Shown here one piece after another: positions 1 through 10,319 of a stretch of 64,000 bases of DNA. The position numbers and the translations under genes were made by a program. Positions within the stretch are counted from its first letter, which is position 1. Every line of letters starts with the position of its first letter. The stretch is from the NCBI GenBank assembly GCA_963920635.1, contig OY987298.1, positions 63,695,949 through 63,759,948 of the forward strand, read 5' to 3'. Below the pieces are notes generated by a model that worked only from the letters and a program-made list of their open reading frames with translations, was not told where the DNA came from and did no database searches. Source of the DNA: Pseudeuparius sepicola. Taxonomy: Eukaryota > Arthropoda > Insecta > Coleoptera > Anthribidae.

Positions 1-660
1 TTGTATTTTATTGCATAATGGTTTTTTTACTTATCATCAGATTCCAAATTCTACAACAAAATAGGTTGAACTTTTCAGACGTATGTATTTTGCCTTAAGG
101 CAACAACAAACACCTGGTAAATATACAGAAATTTCTCAGATTTTTTTATAGCCGTTTTTTATAGGCACTGAACGTTAAATAAACTGCGTTGTCTGCTTTA
201 TTTTTTATTAGTAATCTATTAACGGCTGTAGTAGCATGGACATTCTTTTCTAACAATAGAATGTTTGGCACCTAGTTTTTATTTTCAAAAATGGATAGTC
301 TAGTATTTTATACCATCAAAATTTCACAATGTGTTTTTGAAGGGTGTTTAAAATATTTTGGATACTTTAGTCGTTAAAAATGTTTTCCAGGGCAAAGTAG
401 GTTGAATTTTTTTTGGAATGTGGGTATGTTGATTTTTTCGAAACTAAATTCAATCACGACAGCTGCACGCTGCAAAGTAAAATGTTTTCAAGCGAATAAT
501 AACGTTTGCTCCGACATATTTTATTTGTATAAAATGATGCATTTTTCGCCCTGTAGATTTGCAATGTTAGTATCTAGAAATTATTTGGTAGGTTACTGGA
601 ACGTATATAGGTCAGTGTATCAAAACATGCGAAGACTGAATGCAGACTATACCACTTAGA
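1..660. other. AT-rich DNA, no gene seen
   Basis: Only short chance reading frames. None has recognisable motifs, and no repeat family from elsewhere in the window is obvious here. Confidence 0.5.
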
Positions 661-1171
661 ATGTGCCGCCGATTTTTCGATTATTCCTGGTAAAATAAAA
701 AAGAAAGTGAGTGAAGTCAGCAGAATCCCGTCGGCCGCGGTGAGTCGACAGTAGGTCAAAGGGGGTGTGACGTCATGGCTTGCATAAACTTCAATTTGCT
801 AAGGCGCGAGATTTGGGAATCCACGTTCAGGGTGGCCGTCGGTGAGAGTCTCCCTTCATGTCGAGACATGTCCGCGGTCTGCTTCCGGTCGGCTTGAAGG
901 TCGCGGCTGGACATCGGGCGGCTCGAACCGTCACCGCGGGCGGACGGTTTGACAATGACCTCGCGCTGGGGTCATACCCCTCGGGCATCTTCGGCACCCC
1001 TCGGACTAGCGCAGGGTTCAGACCCTAGTCGGCGCGTTCTGATTGGCCGGGGGCTTGGCGGGGGGCGTGGCGTGGGAATGGAGGGGGTAAGTTTGGTCAA
1101 AAAAGTGCAGGATTTTGCCCCCATAAGAAATACATGGGGAAAGTGGGCCAGAAACCCCACAGCCTATCTAC
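661..1171. promoter_or_regulatory. GC-rich promoter-like pocket
   Basis: An abrupt GC- and CpG-rich block in AT-rich surroundings. It contains a perfect cAMP-response-type palindrome TGACGTCA (768-775), a nuclear-receptor DR1-like AGGTCAAAGGGG (753-764), an inverted CCAAT box (ATTGG near 1042) followed by G-rich GGCGGGGGGCGTGGC, and a good plus-strand splice donor GTAAGT at 1087. These together resemble a CpG-rich promoter with a leader exon, but no coding exon follows; the broken end of the LINE lies immediately to the right. Function is inferred only from motif content. It could equally be a GC-rich remnant of an unrelated repeat. Confidence 0.3.
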
Positions 1172-3091
1172 TAGTAGGGGCCCCAGATTTGAGCCCTGTG
1201 GTACACCAGAGGTAGACGGAAACAAAAAGGATTTGAATCCTTCCACCTCAACGAATTGTTTTCGGTCTAAAAGATATGATCTCACAAGGCTAATGACACT
1301 GTCATGGACTCCAAATTGCTGTAGTTTATTTAACAACACATAATGATCTACTTGATCAAATGCCTTTTGGAAATCCAGATACATGACGTCTACTTGCCTT
1401 CCTGAATCAATGGCAACTGCTAAATCCTGGGTCAATGTCGCCAAGTTGGTTACACACGATTTATTTGGTAAGAAGCCGTGCTGGCCAAAGTTAAATTTAT
1501 GCGCCAAAGGTGGGAACAGCTTGCTATGCACAACAATTTCAAAAAGTTTAGAGAAATTACACAAAATGGATATTGGTCTATAGTTTCCAACAGCAGAGCT
1601 GTCCCCACTCTTAAATACTGGTATCAGCTTAGCAACTTTCCACATATCAGGAAAAGTATAAGGTTGTATTATTAAATTGAAAAGAAAGCAAATAGGGTCA
1701 GCAAGTGCAAATATACAATCCTTAATCAGGAAGCTGGGAACTCCATCAACGCCTTGAGTTAATTTGTTTTTTAGTTTCTTACTCGCATTGGTAACGTGTG
1801 TAGGCGAAATTTTACCAATGCTAATGCAGTCATGTGATAGAGGTATAGTATTATTTACTTGAAAATCATTACTCGATGTACTATAGACACTTTGAAAATA
1901 ATGCGCAAAGGCGTCCACAATGTCCTGTGATCTGTACAGAGTGGTGGCGCCATTTTTCATTGTGCCAGGGATTCTTGATTGACCACGTTTGCTCTGTACA
2001 AATGACCAAAACACTGAAGGATCATTCTGAATTCTGTTTTCGCACTCAGTGACATAATTTTTATATGCGTCATTAATTTGTTGTTTTATGATTCTTCGTA
2101 AGCACTGGTACCTATTTAAATTGCAGTTAGTCTTGAATTTCTTGTAATTTTTATAAGCTCTTTCTTTTTCGAATATATTATTAATTATTAAGGAAGAAAA
2201 CCAGGGCGGGAAGCGTCGGCGTCTATTAACTTTCCGTGGAACACAGATATTGAAGAGATTTCTTAATGTGTCATAAAGGGCTTCACACGCATCATTGACA
2301 GAGGTACAATCGTATAGCTTTTTCCAATCAGCTTCTAGTATTAGATTATAAAGCAATATATAATCAGCTTTCCTGAAGTTACATTCTGTATTAATATTAG
2401 CTCCGATCCCAAGATTATTACCTACGACTGACGCACAAATGAATGAGAAATTTAAAGCGGGATGGTGTTTATCTTCAGTAACATAGGGTGCAATGTCCTT
2501 ATGCACTTCGCAAGGATGAGACGAAAATATTAAATCTAGAAAGCGACCATTTACGTTAGGAACATTATTATATTGTTTAAATCCCATCATATCAGAAAAA
2601 TTTTGGATTAAGTAACATTTTTGATCATTTAGAGCCTCCACACCATAAGATGGGATATTGAAATCACCCAGAACAATCGTGTTAATATTATGTAAGTAAT
2701 CCAACTGAGCGATACTCTCCAGGAACGATTCATAGATTGCCGCAGGCGTTGATGGAGGTATATAAATAACAAAAATACACACAGTAAAAGCATTAAGGCT
2801 AATCTTACATCCAACAACGTCAATTGAGGCATGCTCAACTATAATCGGACTCAAATTTAAACACTCTGTGTTAAACAAATCAGATCTTACTGCCAACAAG
2901 ACCCCACCACCAGTACGTCTGCAAGACTCTTCAAATCTTCTATCACAACGCATCACGATGTAATCACTAGGAAATAACTCCGAATCTGCCACTCCCGAGT
3001 GAAGAAAAGTCTCAGTCAAAGCAACAATATCCATTTCATGTCCAGTAACAGAGTTTAAAAACTCATGAGTCTTTGTGTTCAGGCCTCGCAC
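1172..3091 (-). pseudogene. LINE ORF2, endonuclease plus truncated reverse transcriptase
   Basis: Second open frame of a non-LTR retrotransposon, which would encode the enzyme that nicks target DNA and copies the element RNA. The N-terminus is a typical apurinic-type endonuclease: YYQNVRGLNTK just upstream of the listed start, then TETFL, LGDFN (catalytic D and N) and a DKHHPAL variant of the usual SDHHP. The reverse transcriptase follows with NYRPIS, FNFGQHGFLP, LDFQKAFDQVDH (first catalytic Asp) and SGVPQGSNLGPLL. It then runs into unrelated GC-rich sequence at about 1172, so the YADD box, the thumb and the whole 3' part are missing. Loss of the 3' end is unusual, since LINEs are normally truncated at the 5' end. 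About 640 residues remain of the 900 or more usual for the family. The first in-frame codon listed is GTG; the true start is probably slightly upstream, near the ORF1 stop. Clade is probably CR1/Jockey-like. Confidence 0.9.
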
Positions 3092-3135
3092 ATTTTGATA
3101 GTAACAATTCGCAATGTGACTGTAAGAGGGTGGTA

Positions 3136-3917
3136 TTAGGCGTTTAAAGCAACGATCTTGGGCAAACCACGAACGTACTTAATTACTATATTTTCCTCAC
3201 CATTGCGTTTTCGTTCTTCAAGTGACTCTTTAAGCGACCTATAGTACTCTAGTTGTTTGGGTGTTTTGTTTTGTTTGAGATGTATACGCCTGCGAAAGCT
3301 CCCGATCGCAAGTTTTTTGATTTTTGTAAAATTTTGTAGATATGATCAGCGTCATTTAAAGTGATCTTTAATATACGTGGCCTTGGGTTGTTTATATTCG
3401 TCTTGCCTAAACGGCTAACACGCTTGATGTCAACGGTGAGATCCGGGTCAGTGCAACTCAACAATAATTCTTTTACCAGCCTCAGCTCGTTCGCAGACTT
3501 CTGATTCTGTGGCAAGCCAGCAGGTTGCTCTTTCAAACCAAAAATTACCAGGTTCTTCCTTCTACTTTGACGATCCTGCAATTCCAATAAAACATCCTCC
3601 AACTGTTCATTGGATAACTTAGCGGTGCCGTCAGTCAGAGGACCTGAGTTAACAGTAGTACGCAGCGCCTCCATTCCATTTCTTAGATCCTTTATTTCAA
3701 GTTGCAGTGATACTATGACCGTTTTCAGTCCAACAATATCGTTTCCTAACTTTTCACAGTTTTGGCAGCTCCAAGTAATCGATTTCTTAGAGTTTATAAT
3801 TCGAACCTCCGAAGAAGATAAGCTAGCACATGAATGACTATAGTTCTTTTGACAGATTGCACATGTTAGAAGGAGATGCTTCTCAGTTGGCTTAGAGCAG
3901 CAGTCACACGTCTTCAT
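3136..3917 (-). pseudogene. LINE ORF1, PHD-finger RNA-binding protein, one frameshift
   Basis: First open frame of the same LINE, expected to bind the element RNA and accompany ORF2. Residues about 1-55 form a PHD/RING-like zinc finger (CDCC, CAIC, HSC, WSCQNC spacing). A coiled-coil-like stretch follows (about 60-110), then an RRM-like core beginning RRKNLVIFGLKEQ, as in CR1/Jockey-type ORF1 proteins. The frame starting at 3917 stops at 3249 after ISNKTKHPNN. The typical C-terminal tail of the family, ending KYVRGLPKIVALNA, continues in another frame down to a stop at 3136-3138. A single small indel in the repetitive AACAAAACAAAAC tract near 3265-3280 therefore separates two halves of one protein of about 260 residues. 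ORF2 begins within about 30 bases of this stop, the usual arrangement. Confidence 0.85.
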
Positions 3918-4200
3918 TTTACGAGGTAAAATTTCAATAATATATGTCGTTCGTGTAATCTGCCCGCGCCCGGGCCCACTTTAATATAAAAACTGTAAAC
4001 ACGCGGTGGACCGCGTGGGCATACGAGTTGATACACTGCTCAAGATCAACTTAAAAAGTGCAAACTATTCACTCAGTGTACTCACAGAAAGGTGTAGGTG
4101 CTGTGGTTTATCGAAGTACTATTTAAAGGCACGATTAAACTGCATAAACCGGGATAAAACTTGCGAGTATGTGATACAGACAAACTGCACTTACGGTATA

Positions 4201-4985
4201 TGTGATCAGCTATTGAATTCCTGAATTTTTTGCATCTATTTTTTTTTTCGATACACGCTTGCAAGAATAATGCAAGTAGCATTTTTGACATTTTCACTTT
4301 TTCGCATTACTGGGAGTCTAGTTACCGGATATTTTTGGATAAAAATACAAAACAACTATCCATTTTCGCATTATTTTTCAAAAATTTTCGTTGTGTTATC
4401 CTATTGTATTTGACAAAAAGCAAAGTTAATTACAATTTCAATAGTTATAATTTACGTTATAACGACAGTTACAATTTTGGGTTTTCATTAGTTCGACTTT
4501 TAAAACATTGTAACGCTATTTACAATATTTTTGCCTGGAAAAATCACAAGTTTTTTAAAGGTAATGACATTTACAATGTTCTTGCACGATGTTTTATTGA
4601 GACCCGATACGTTTACAATTATTGGAAAGTGAATACTTATTGAGATGTCCATTTTTGCATTTTTACCTGTTTTACACTTTACTGCAGCCATTTAATTTGT
4701 TCATGTGTATGTTAGATCAAACGAATATTATCTGTTTTAAGTAGAGCCCCACATTCTTAGGTGTTACAATGTTTTTGCACCGAAATTGTTTAAAATCAAA
4801 GAAAAGAGGAAGAACAGCAGATAGATAGGATCGAATCTTTGCAAAATAACTCTTCTTCTAGCGGCAGGGCATTACAAACTCTTCAGACTCTGAAATTCTA
4901 CCTGTCGACGTGTTATATTTATAAAACCGATCTATTTCCAGATATTTGAAATACGTTGATTGTCCAAGGAAGCGTTCAGGCAGTT
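4201..4985. other. AT-rich DNA, no gene seen
   Basis: A 137-residue chance frame exists on the plus strand, but it is a product of repeated TTACAATTT-like sequence (TTTACAAT recurs between 4430 and 4620) and has no protein motif. Confidence 0.5.
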
Positions 4986-5450
4986 AGCCGGGTTATGCGC
5001 TTTGAAATTGCTAAATTGGCCGGGAGAGGCGCACAGAAGGCGAAGAACCGCGGGATTCCGTGACTCGGCAACCGCATTTCTGAGCCCACAATGATATTAT
5101 AAGGACAGATAATGACACCGGCCGCAAGGCGTGTAATTTGAAGAGGAAGCGCATTATAATTAAACGAATCGCTACTGGTAATACGTTTAATACGATGATA
5201 ATTGATAATTGATCGTTGAATGTGGATGCGGAGGGAGGAAACCGCACGTAACGTGCGTGTGTGACGGTCCTTATTTTTTTACGGAAATCTTTCGGTAATT
5301 GCGGGTTGCGGAAAAGGTAATTGGTCGTATTGGATAATTGCGCTTGCTCGACCGTTATGTTTGTCGAAGGTATTCGCAGGTAATTGCCTTCTACTAGGCA
5401 TGCGACAGCGTGTTCCGCAATTGCAACAATTTGGTAAAAAAATGACAACA
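4986..5450. promoter_or_regulatory. GC-rich non-coding element, candidate enhancer
   Basis: A block of balanced base composition with no gene-like reading frame. It is dense in homeodomain-type cores (TAATTAAAC-like at about 5158, TAATTG/CAATTA repeats between 5195 and 5440) interspersed with GC-rich words such as GAACCGCGGGATTCC and the palindrome CGCACGTAACGTGCG near 5240. Such composition is typical of conserved insect cis-regulatory DNA. No comparison is available here, so the role is an inference. Confidence 0.25.
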
Positions 5451-5499
5451 TTGTATACCTATGTTGACAGCATGGAGTTAATTGTTATTTGTTCTTCTA

Positions 5500-5640
5500 A
5501 AATAATAATAATAATAATTCTCACCCTCAAATACTCCAAACTAGGAGTACCCCAGAAGCAACCACATGCTTGTGCGGGGGAGGGGGGCAATTACTATTAT
5601 TTTGCCTTCGTTGCCATTTGCGGTAAAAAGCATTTATTCA
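5500..5640 (-). repeat. Dispersed SINE-like repeat, 3' part with (AAT)n tail
   Basis: An (ATA)n tract followed by CTCACCCTCAAATACTCC, CCCAGAAGCAACCACATGC and a G-rich tract. It is the reverse complement of 8325-8445 and is related to 46425-46515 and 53725-53795. The run of ATT units is the tail, so this is a truncated minus-strand copy of the plus-strand element at 8010-8445. Confidence 0.65.
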
Positions 5641-6132
5641 TTTTGATGTACCTACCCGCACAGGGTGGTCATTTTTAGACTCCTGGCTGCTTCTATTCAT
5701 GGAAAACTGGACATTATATTAAACTATTAGTTAGCACAATTTACTTAGTAGGGAGCTGTCAAGGAGACACATTAAAAATACATAAAGCCTGTTTTCTAAG
5801 ATGGTTTGAAATAGTGAATGGTCAATAAGTTGCTTGTTGAGAAGCAAGATAAAATTCTGGCGAAGCAGTGAAAATATATCAAGAATAATATATTATTTCC
5901 GGAGTGTAGGCCTTTTTTTAAAACGGTCATTTTCCTCATATCTACTAATATTAGTAAAATTGAGCGGTAATCACTGAAAATTCTGCGTCATCCATGGCAA
6001 TAGCGATTACCTAACAAAAATTAATATTTTAATGTATTTTATTTTGAAGAGTAACTATAGTAGGCCAGTAAAATTAAACCAAAAAGGGTGCCATCTATGT
6101 TATTCCATTATATAATATAGTCCGTACATAAT
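5641..6132. other. AT-rich DNA, no gene seen
   Basis: No reading frame with motifs and no clear repeat structure. Confidence 0.5.
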
Positions 6133-6257
6133 GTAGTCCGAGACACGAGAGAAGTCCAATGAAAAACTCAGTCTAAGCGCCATCCGTATGTTATTAATGT
6201 GGCCAAGGACGATTAGACTGAGTTTTTCATTGGATATCTCTCGTGTGTCGGACTGTA
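6133..6257. mobile_element. Small inverted-repeat MITE-like element
   Basis: Two arms of about 42 bases (6135-6176 and 6213-6254) are near-perfect reverse complements around a 36-base spacer. Each outer end reads GTAGTCCG(A). This is a short foldback transposon remnant; no protein is encoded. Confidence 0.6.
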
Positions 6258-8005
6258 GTTATTTTGTTGGATTACCAAACCATATTCTAATACATTTTGA
6301 GGTAATCTTTCCGAAAAAAAAAAAACAAAATTTATTCGCAGCGCGTTTTAGCGTTGGGTGAGGATTATTCTTCAGTGAACGATTTTAGAAAGTGCCCAAA
6401 TTGGACAAAATTCCATTTCGGAGCGATGTTTTCTTTAATTAAAGCTAAACAACACCAAAAATGTCCATGATATTGTAACGATAAATGATGTATCAATGGA
6501 AAGAGGAGGAAAAAAGAGCTCGGAAAATCATATTGATACACATATTCTTGATATATAAAATCTCGCTGACAGAGGCGCTTCTAACAAAAACTTGTCATTT
6601 TCACCTTTTTTATCCCAACCATAGAGAGGAAATTCCCAATAAATTTATGACGAAACTGTGCATATGCTTAGAACATGATCTGCATATATTTTTTTTATGC
6701 TCTTTAGAATGAGGCCGGTCCAGTGGCAACACCTGTCATAGTTTTCGAATTATATGGTGAGGGGATCGGGAGGTTGATTTTTCGAAATTTTTTTCATGAC
6801 ATTTGTGTCCCGCCTATTTGAAATATCATAGAAAATATAAATCCTATACAAAAACTGACTCCACTAACTGAAAGAGCCCAAAAAAGTACACCAAAAATGA
6901 TACCTACTTAAAAAATATTTAATCAATTAGGTATAATTTCGAGTCTGAGAATTGAAACCGTCAGAACCTCCTCTTGAAATATTATTTATCGTAATTCAAA
7001 AGAAAACTATTTAGGTATAATACGAAATATATGTATACTTGAATAGGACAAAAAATGCGCGTTTTTTCATTTTCTTTCGAATGCCGTAGGTCGCATGGCA
7101 AAAAAATCCAATTTTGTTAATTTCTGTAGGTACATTTTATTGAAAAGAACTAGAAAATAGCTGTTGAATTTTAAAATGGACTTCGCCATTCAAAAGAGAA
7201 CAAAAAGTGCAGAAAAGCTGTATTTGAATAAGTTTTAAATACTTATTTTTAAATATACGAGGCACTATAATATTTAAAGTTGTCCAAAAATTTGGTTGCC
7301 TAATTTGGGCACCCCCTAAACACAGAATCTTTGCAAATTTTGAATTTTCGAATGTGGTGAATATGGTACATCGAACTTCATATTACATAATAATTTTATA
7401 TTATTATTATATTAAGTATTTAAGCCATCAATCCATACGAAAAACTTTATACAATATAAAAAAAACAAAAGTCGACACTATTATTTAGGAATTTAAGAAA
7501 ATGCATTTGTAAATATCTGCAGTGTGTCTAGTTTTTCTTGTTAACACCCACAAAAATCTAAGTAGGCTGCGGGTATTGAACGGGGCAATTTTCTTATAGA
7601 TATGTCCCGGAAAGGTCATCGTTTGCGAAGTATTGGTTTGGCACCGTCAGGAAAACCTGGCCTTCTGCGATTGTTGAATTAGTGCGTTTTTAGTAAAACT
7701 ATGTTCGGCATTTTTTAATCGAATAAACAATACTACGATTATTCTGCACCGCTCAAAATAGTCATGTAGCAATTTTGGTGAAAAATTGTCCTTAAGTTAT
7801 TTTTCTGTTTTGCCAAAATTTCAAAAAGTGAATAATTTAAATTCCTTGTATGAATCTAGGGTGCTATATGGAATCAAAAACAAATGACGCTCAGAGCATC
7901 AACAAATATGTCAAAAAGGAGTTACCTATTATTGCAAATGAGTGAAATAGTTTATGTACAATTCAGTCTAATAATTTTGATCTTCTATTGTAAAGTTTTC
8001 TGACA
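6258..8005. other. AT-rich DNA, no gene seen
   Basis: Long AT-rich interval with only short chance frames. No motif, tandem array or known repeat family recognised. Confidence 0.5.
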
Positions 8006-8009
8006 TGTT

Positions 8010-8445
8010 ATGTCAGGTGGCGGTGGCATCGCTCGTACCGGCGCCGCTGACTTTTTAGACTGCATGTTTTTCAGCCTTTGATCGACCTTGGTTCGAACCG
8101 ATGTCGAGGCAGGCGCATGCACATGTCTTTAAAGAAAAACACCGCTATAGCCAAGAGCGCTGGACAAATGTGAGTTCACGGTATTGCTCCTAAATAGCTA
8201 TATCCATGCGATTTACTAATTATCCTACACTCACTGGGATTACTACGGTTTTATGGGTTTTCCGAAGTATACTTGAGCGAATGCTATATGCTAGTTCTAT
8301 CTGGAAAACGTCGGCCCTAGCCGCAAATGTCAACGAAGACAAAATAATAGTAATTGCCCTCCTCCCCCGCACAAGCATGTGGTTGCTTCTGGGGTACTCC
8401 TAGTTTGGAGTATTGTGAGGGTGAGAATTATTATTTTTATTATTA
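8010..8445 (+). mobile_element. SINE-like element with B-box and (ATT)n tail
   Basis: GGTTCGAACC at about 8090 matches the RNA polymerase III B-box (GWTCRANNC), and a weak A-box-like GGTGGCATCGCTCG lies about 60 bases upstream. The 3' portion (from about 8325, through CCGCACAAGCATGTGGTTGC to GTGAGGGTGAGAATT) recurs at 5500-5640 (opposite strand), 46425-46515 and 53725-53795, always next to an ATT/AAT-rich tail. This is the only copy with the pol-III-like head, so joining head and tail into one element is an inference. Confidence 0.5.
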
Positions 8446-10250
8446 TTAACTGTAAAACTTGAGTTTTCGTAGGTACTATATATGAAATAGAGACAGAAGT
8501 GTCAACGCCTACTTTTTTAATAAGTGCAATAATAATAAGGGTCCTATAGAAATGCATTAATTTACATTTAGTTGAAGCAAATAAAATGCAATTTAAATTT
8601 AAAACCGTCAAATAACTATATTTTTTTAGTTAATTAATTTATCATAGCGTTATCTTTTTAAATCAAGTAACTAAGTCTATAACCGCATATTAATTTATGT
8701 TCTGAGCATCATTTGTGTTTGGCACCACATAGAAAACACAGAGAACACAGAACACAGAGAAGACCAGGCTTTCGTGGCAATGCCAAACTAAAATGATGAC
8801 GCAAACGAAATTGTCATGTTCACTTCCTACCGTCTACTTAGATTTTTGGGGTTGTTAATACGAAAAACCAGACACACTGTATATATTTGACCCATAAGTC
8901 GTAAAGATCTTAAAAGCTCCATCCAAATTGGTCGTGGTCAAATTGTCATTTCATCGAGTCCCACTTATTACATATGGCTTGAAATCAAGTAGCACGGCTG
9001 GTTGATGAAAAAGAAAAACATTACAAAATTGATTTGGTTACACTATACCAGAAATTTGGCAATCCACAGGATAAAGATTTGCGAAATAAATACAAAGAAG
9101 AAACCCTAACATTGTTTCTCTTGTATCGCACCTCTGGAGGTTGTTCTAAGTAGCCAGTCAATATATATTTTTAAACAAAATGTTGATTCCACAATAATTA
9201 ATTCTGAATTGCATTTTAACTCAGTTTGACAGCTGATGCTTTTGTTTGCATAACATCCTACTCAATGATACTTAAAACATAGCTCAATATTTTTATTTAT
9301 TTTATAGGGTAGTAAAATATATGTCCTCAACATTTTAATTGTGAACATGCAAAAATCGTATACGGCTCCCATGATTATTATTTAGATGGCTGCATACCTT
9401 GGATGTCCTTAAAGATATATTATTGCGCTTAAATTTTGTAGCTAAATTTTATTGCCAGAAAGACTATAATTTTATGTCGAAATTATAATAAGCGCCGTTT
9501 TCGTCATTAACCTGGTATGAAGCCCACACCTCTCATCCAGATAAATAAACGAAAAAGATTAAAGTAAAATTTTTACAAGACGCATTTAAATAATCGATAA
9601 ATTTCTAAGGATTCGGAGTCGATCGCTTTTAGCCCACAGAGTTAATGAGTTTCTGCTTCATAACTGTCTTTATAATTTAGTATCAATTCCCTGACCATCA
9701 TAAAAGCATAAAGATTTGACCATCGGAATTAAAAATAAGGAATTTCACCATTTAATTAATATTCAGCCGCTTTTGTGGAGTGAGGGATATAAATTTAAAA
9801 TGATGTTTCTTCTTTCATAACACTCGCCGCTCTGGACTTAATTCTAGCTGACGTAAATCATAGGATTAATAACAAAAAAGTTAAAGTCAAATGCCATGCA
9901 GGTTTTAAACTAATCGCATAAGGAAGAAACTGAAATGGTAATCTTTTACTGGGGTCTCGCACACATTTGAGTTTCAAGGGCCGTCCATTTACAATTTACA
10001 TGCAAATTAACATAAGAAAATTTACTTCCAGATTAAACTCATTAGTATTTAGCTTTCAGATGTACGTTTAACTTGCGCTAGCGTTTGCAGCATTCCTTAC
10101 GTAATCCTATTTGCCAACTACTTTGGAAGACATCGCGATGGGAACAGAAAATTTAAAATGATAAATTTAATTAAAATTTCTAAAAACAAAATTTATTTTT
10201 GTAATAGCTCAACTGTAACACGCCAAGAAATAATCAAGGCGATAACTATG
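8446..10250. other. AT-rich DNA, no gene seen
   Basis: No protein-like frame. A short direct repeat, AACACAGAGAACACAGAACACAGAGAA, sits near 8735. Nothing else stands out. Confidence 0.5.
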
Positions 10251-10319
10251 AGCACAGAAAATATAGCCTTGCCGTGGGCTATGTAAAATAGCCTTGCCGT
10301 AGGCTATGCTTTCTGTGCT
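10251..10319. repeat. Hairpin with repeated GCCTTGCCGT
   Basis: AGCACAGAAA (10251) pairs with TTTCTGTGCT (ending 10319). Inside are two direct copies of ATAGCCTTGCCGTxGGCTAT, each itself a small hairpin. It may be a tiny foldback element; no coding capacity. Confidence 0.5.

Larger units (their letters stand above)
1172..4200 (-). mobile_element. Non-LTR retrotransposon (LINE), 3'-truncated
   Basis: Contains ORF1 and ORF2 in normal order plus a probable 5' untranslated region (about 3918-4200, including a GC-rich stretch near 3960-4020). The 5' end is retained while the 3' end is lost at 1172, so no poly-A or simple-repeat tail and no target duplication can be seen. The 5' boundary near 4200 is approximate. 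Confidence 0.8.

Noticed and set aside
4230..4643. 137-codon plus-strand frame rich in Asn, Tyr and Phe
   Set aside because: Produced by recurring TTACAAT-like AT-rich sequence; no protein motif.
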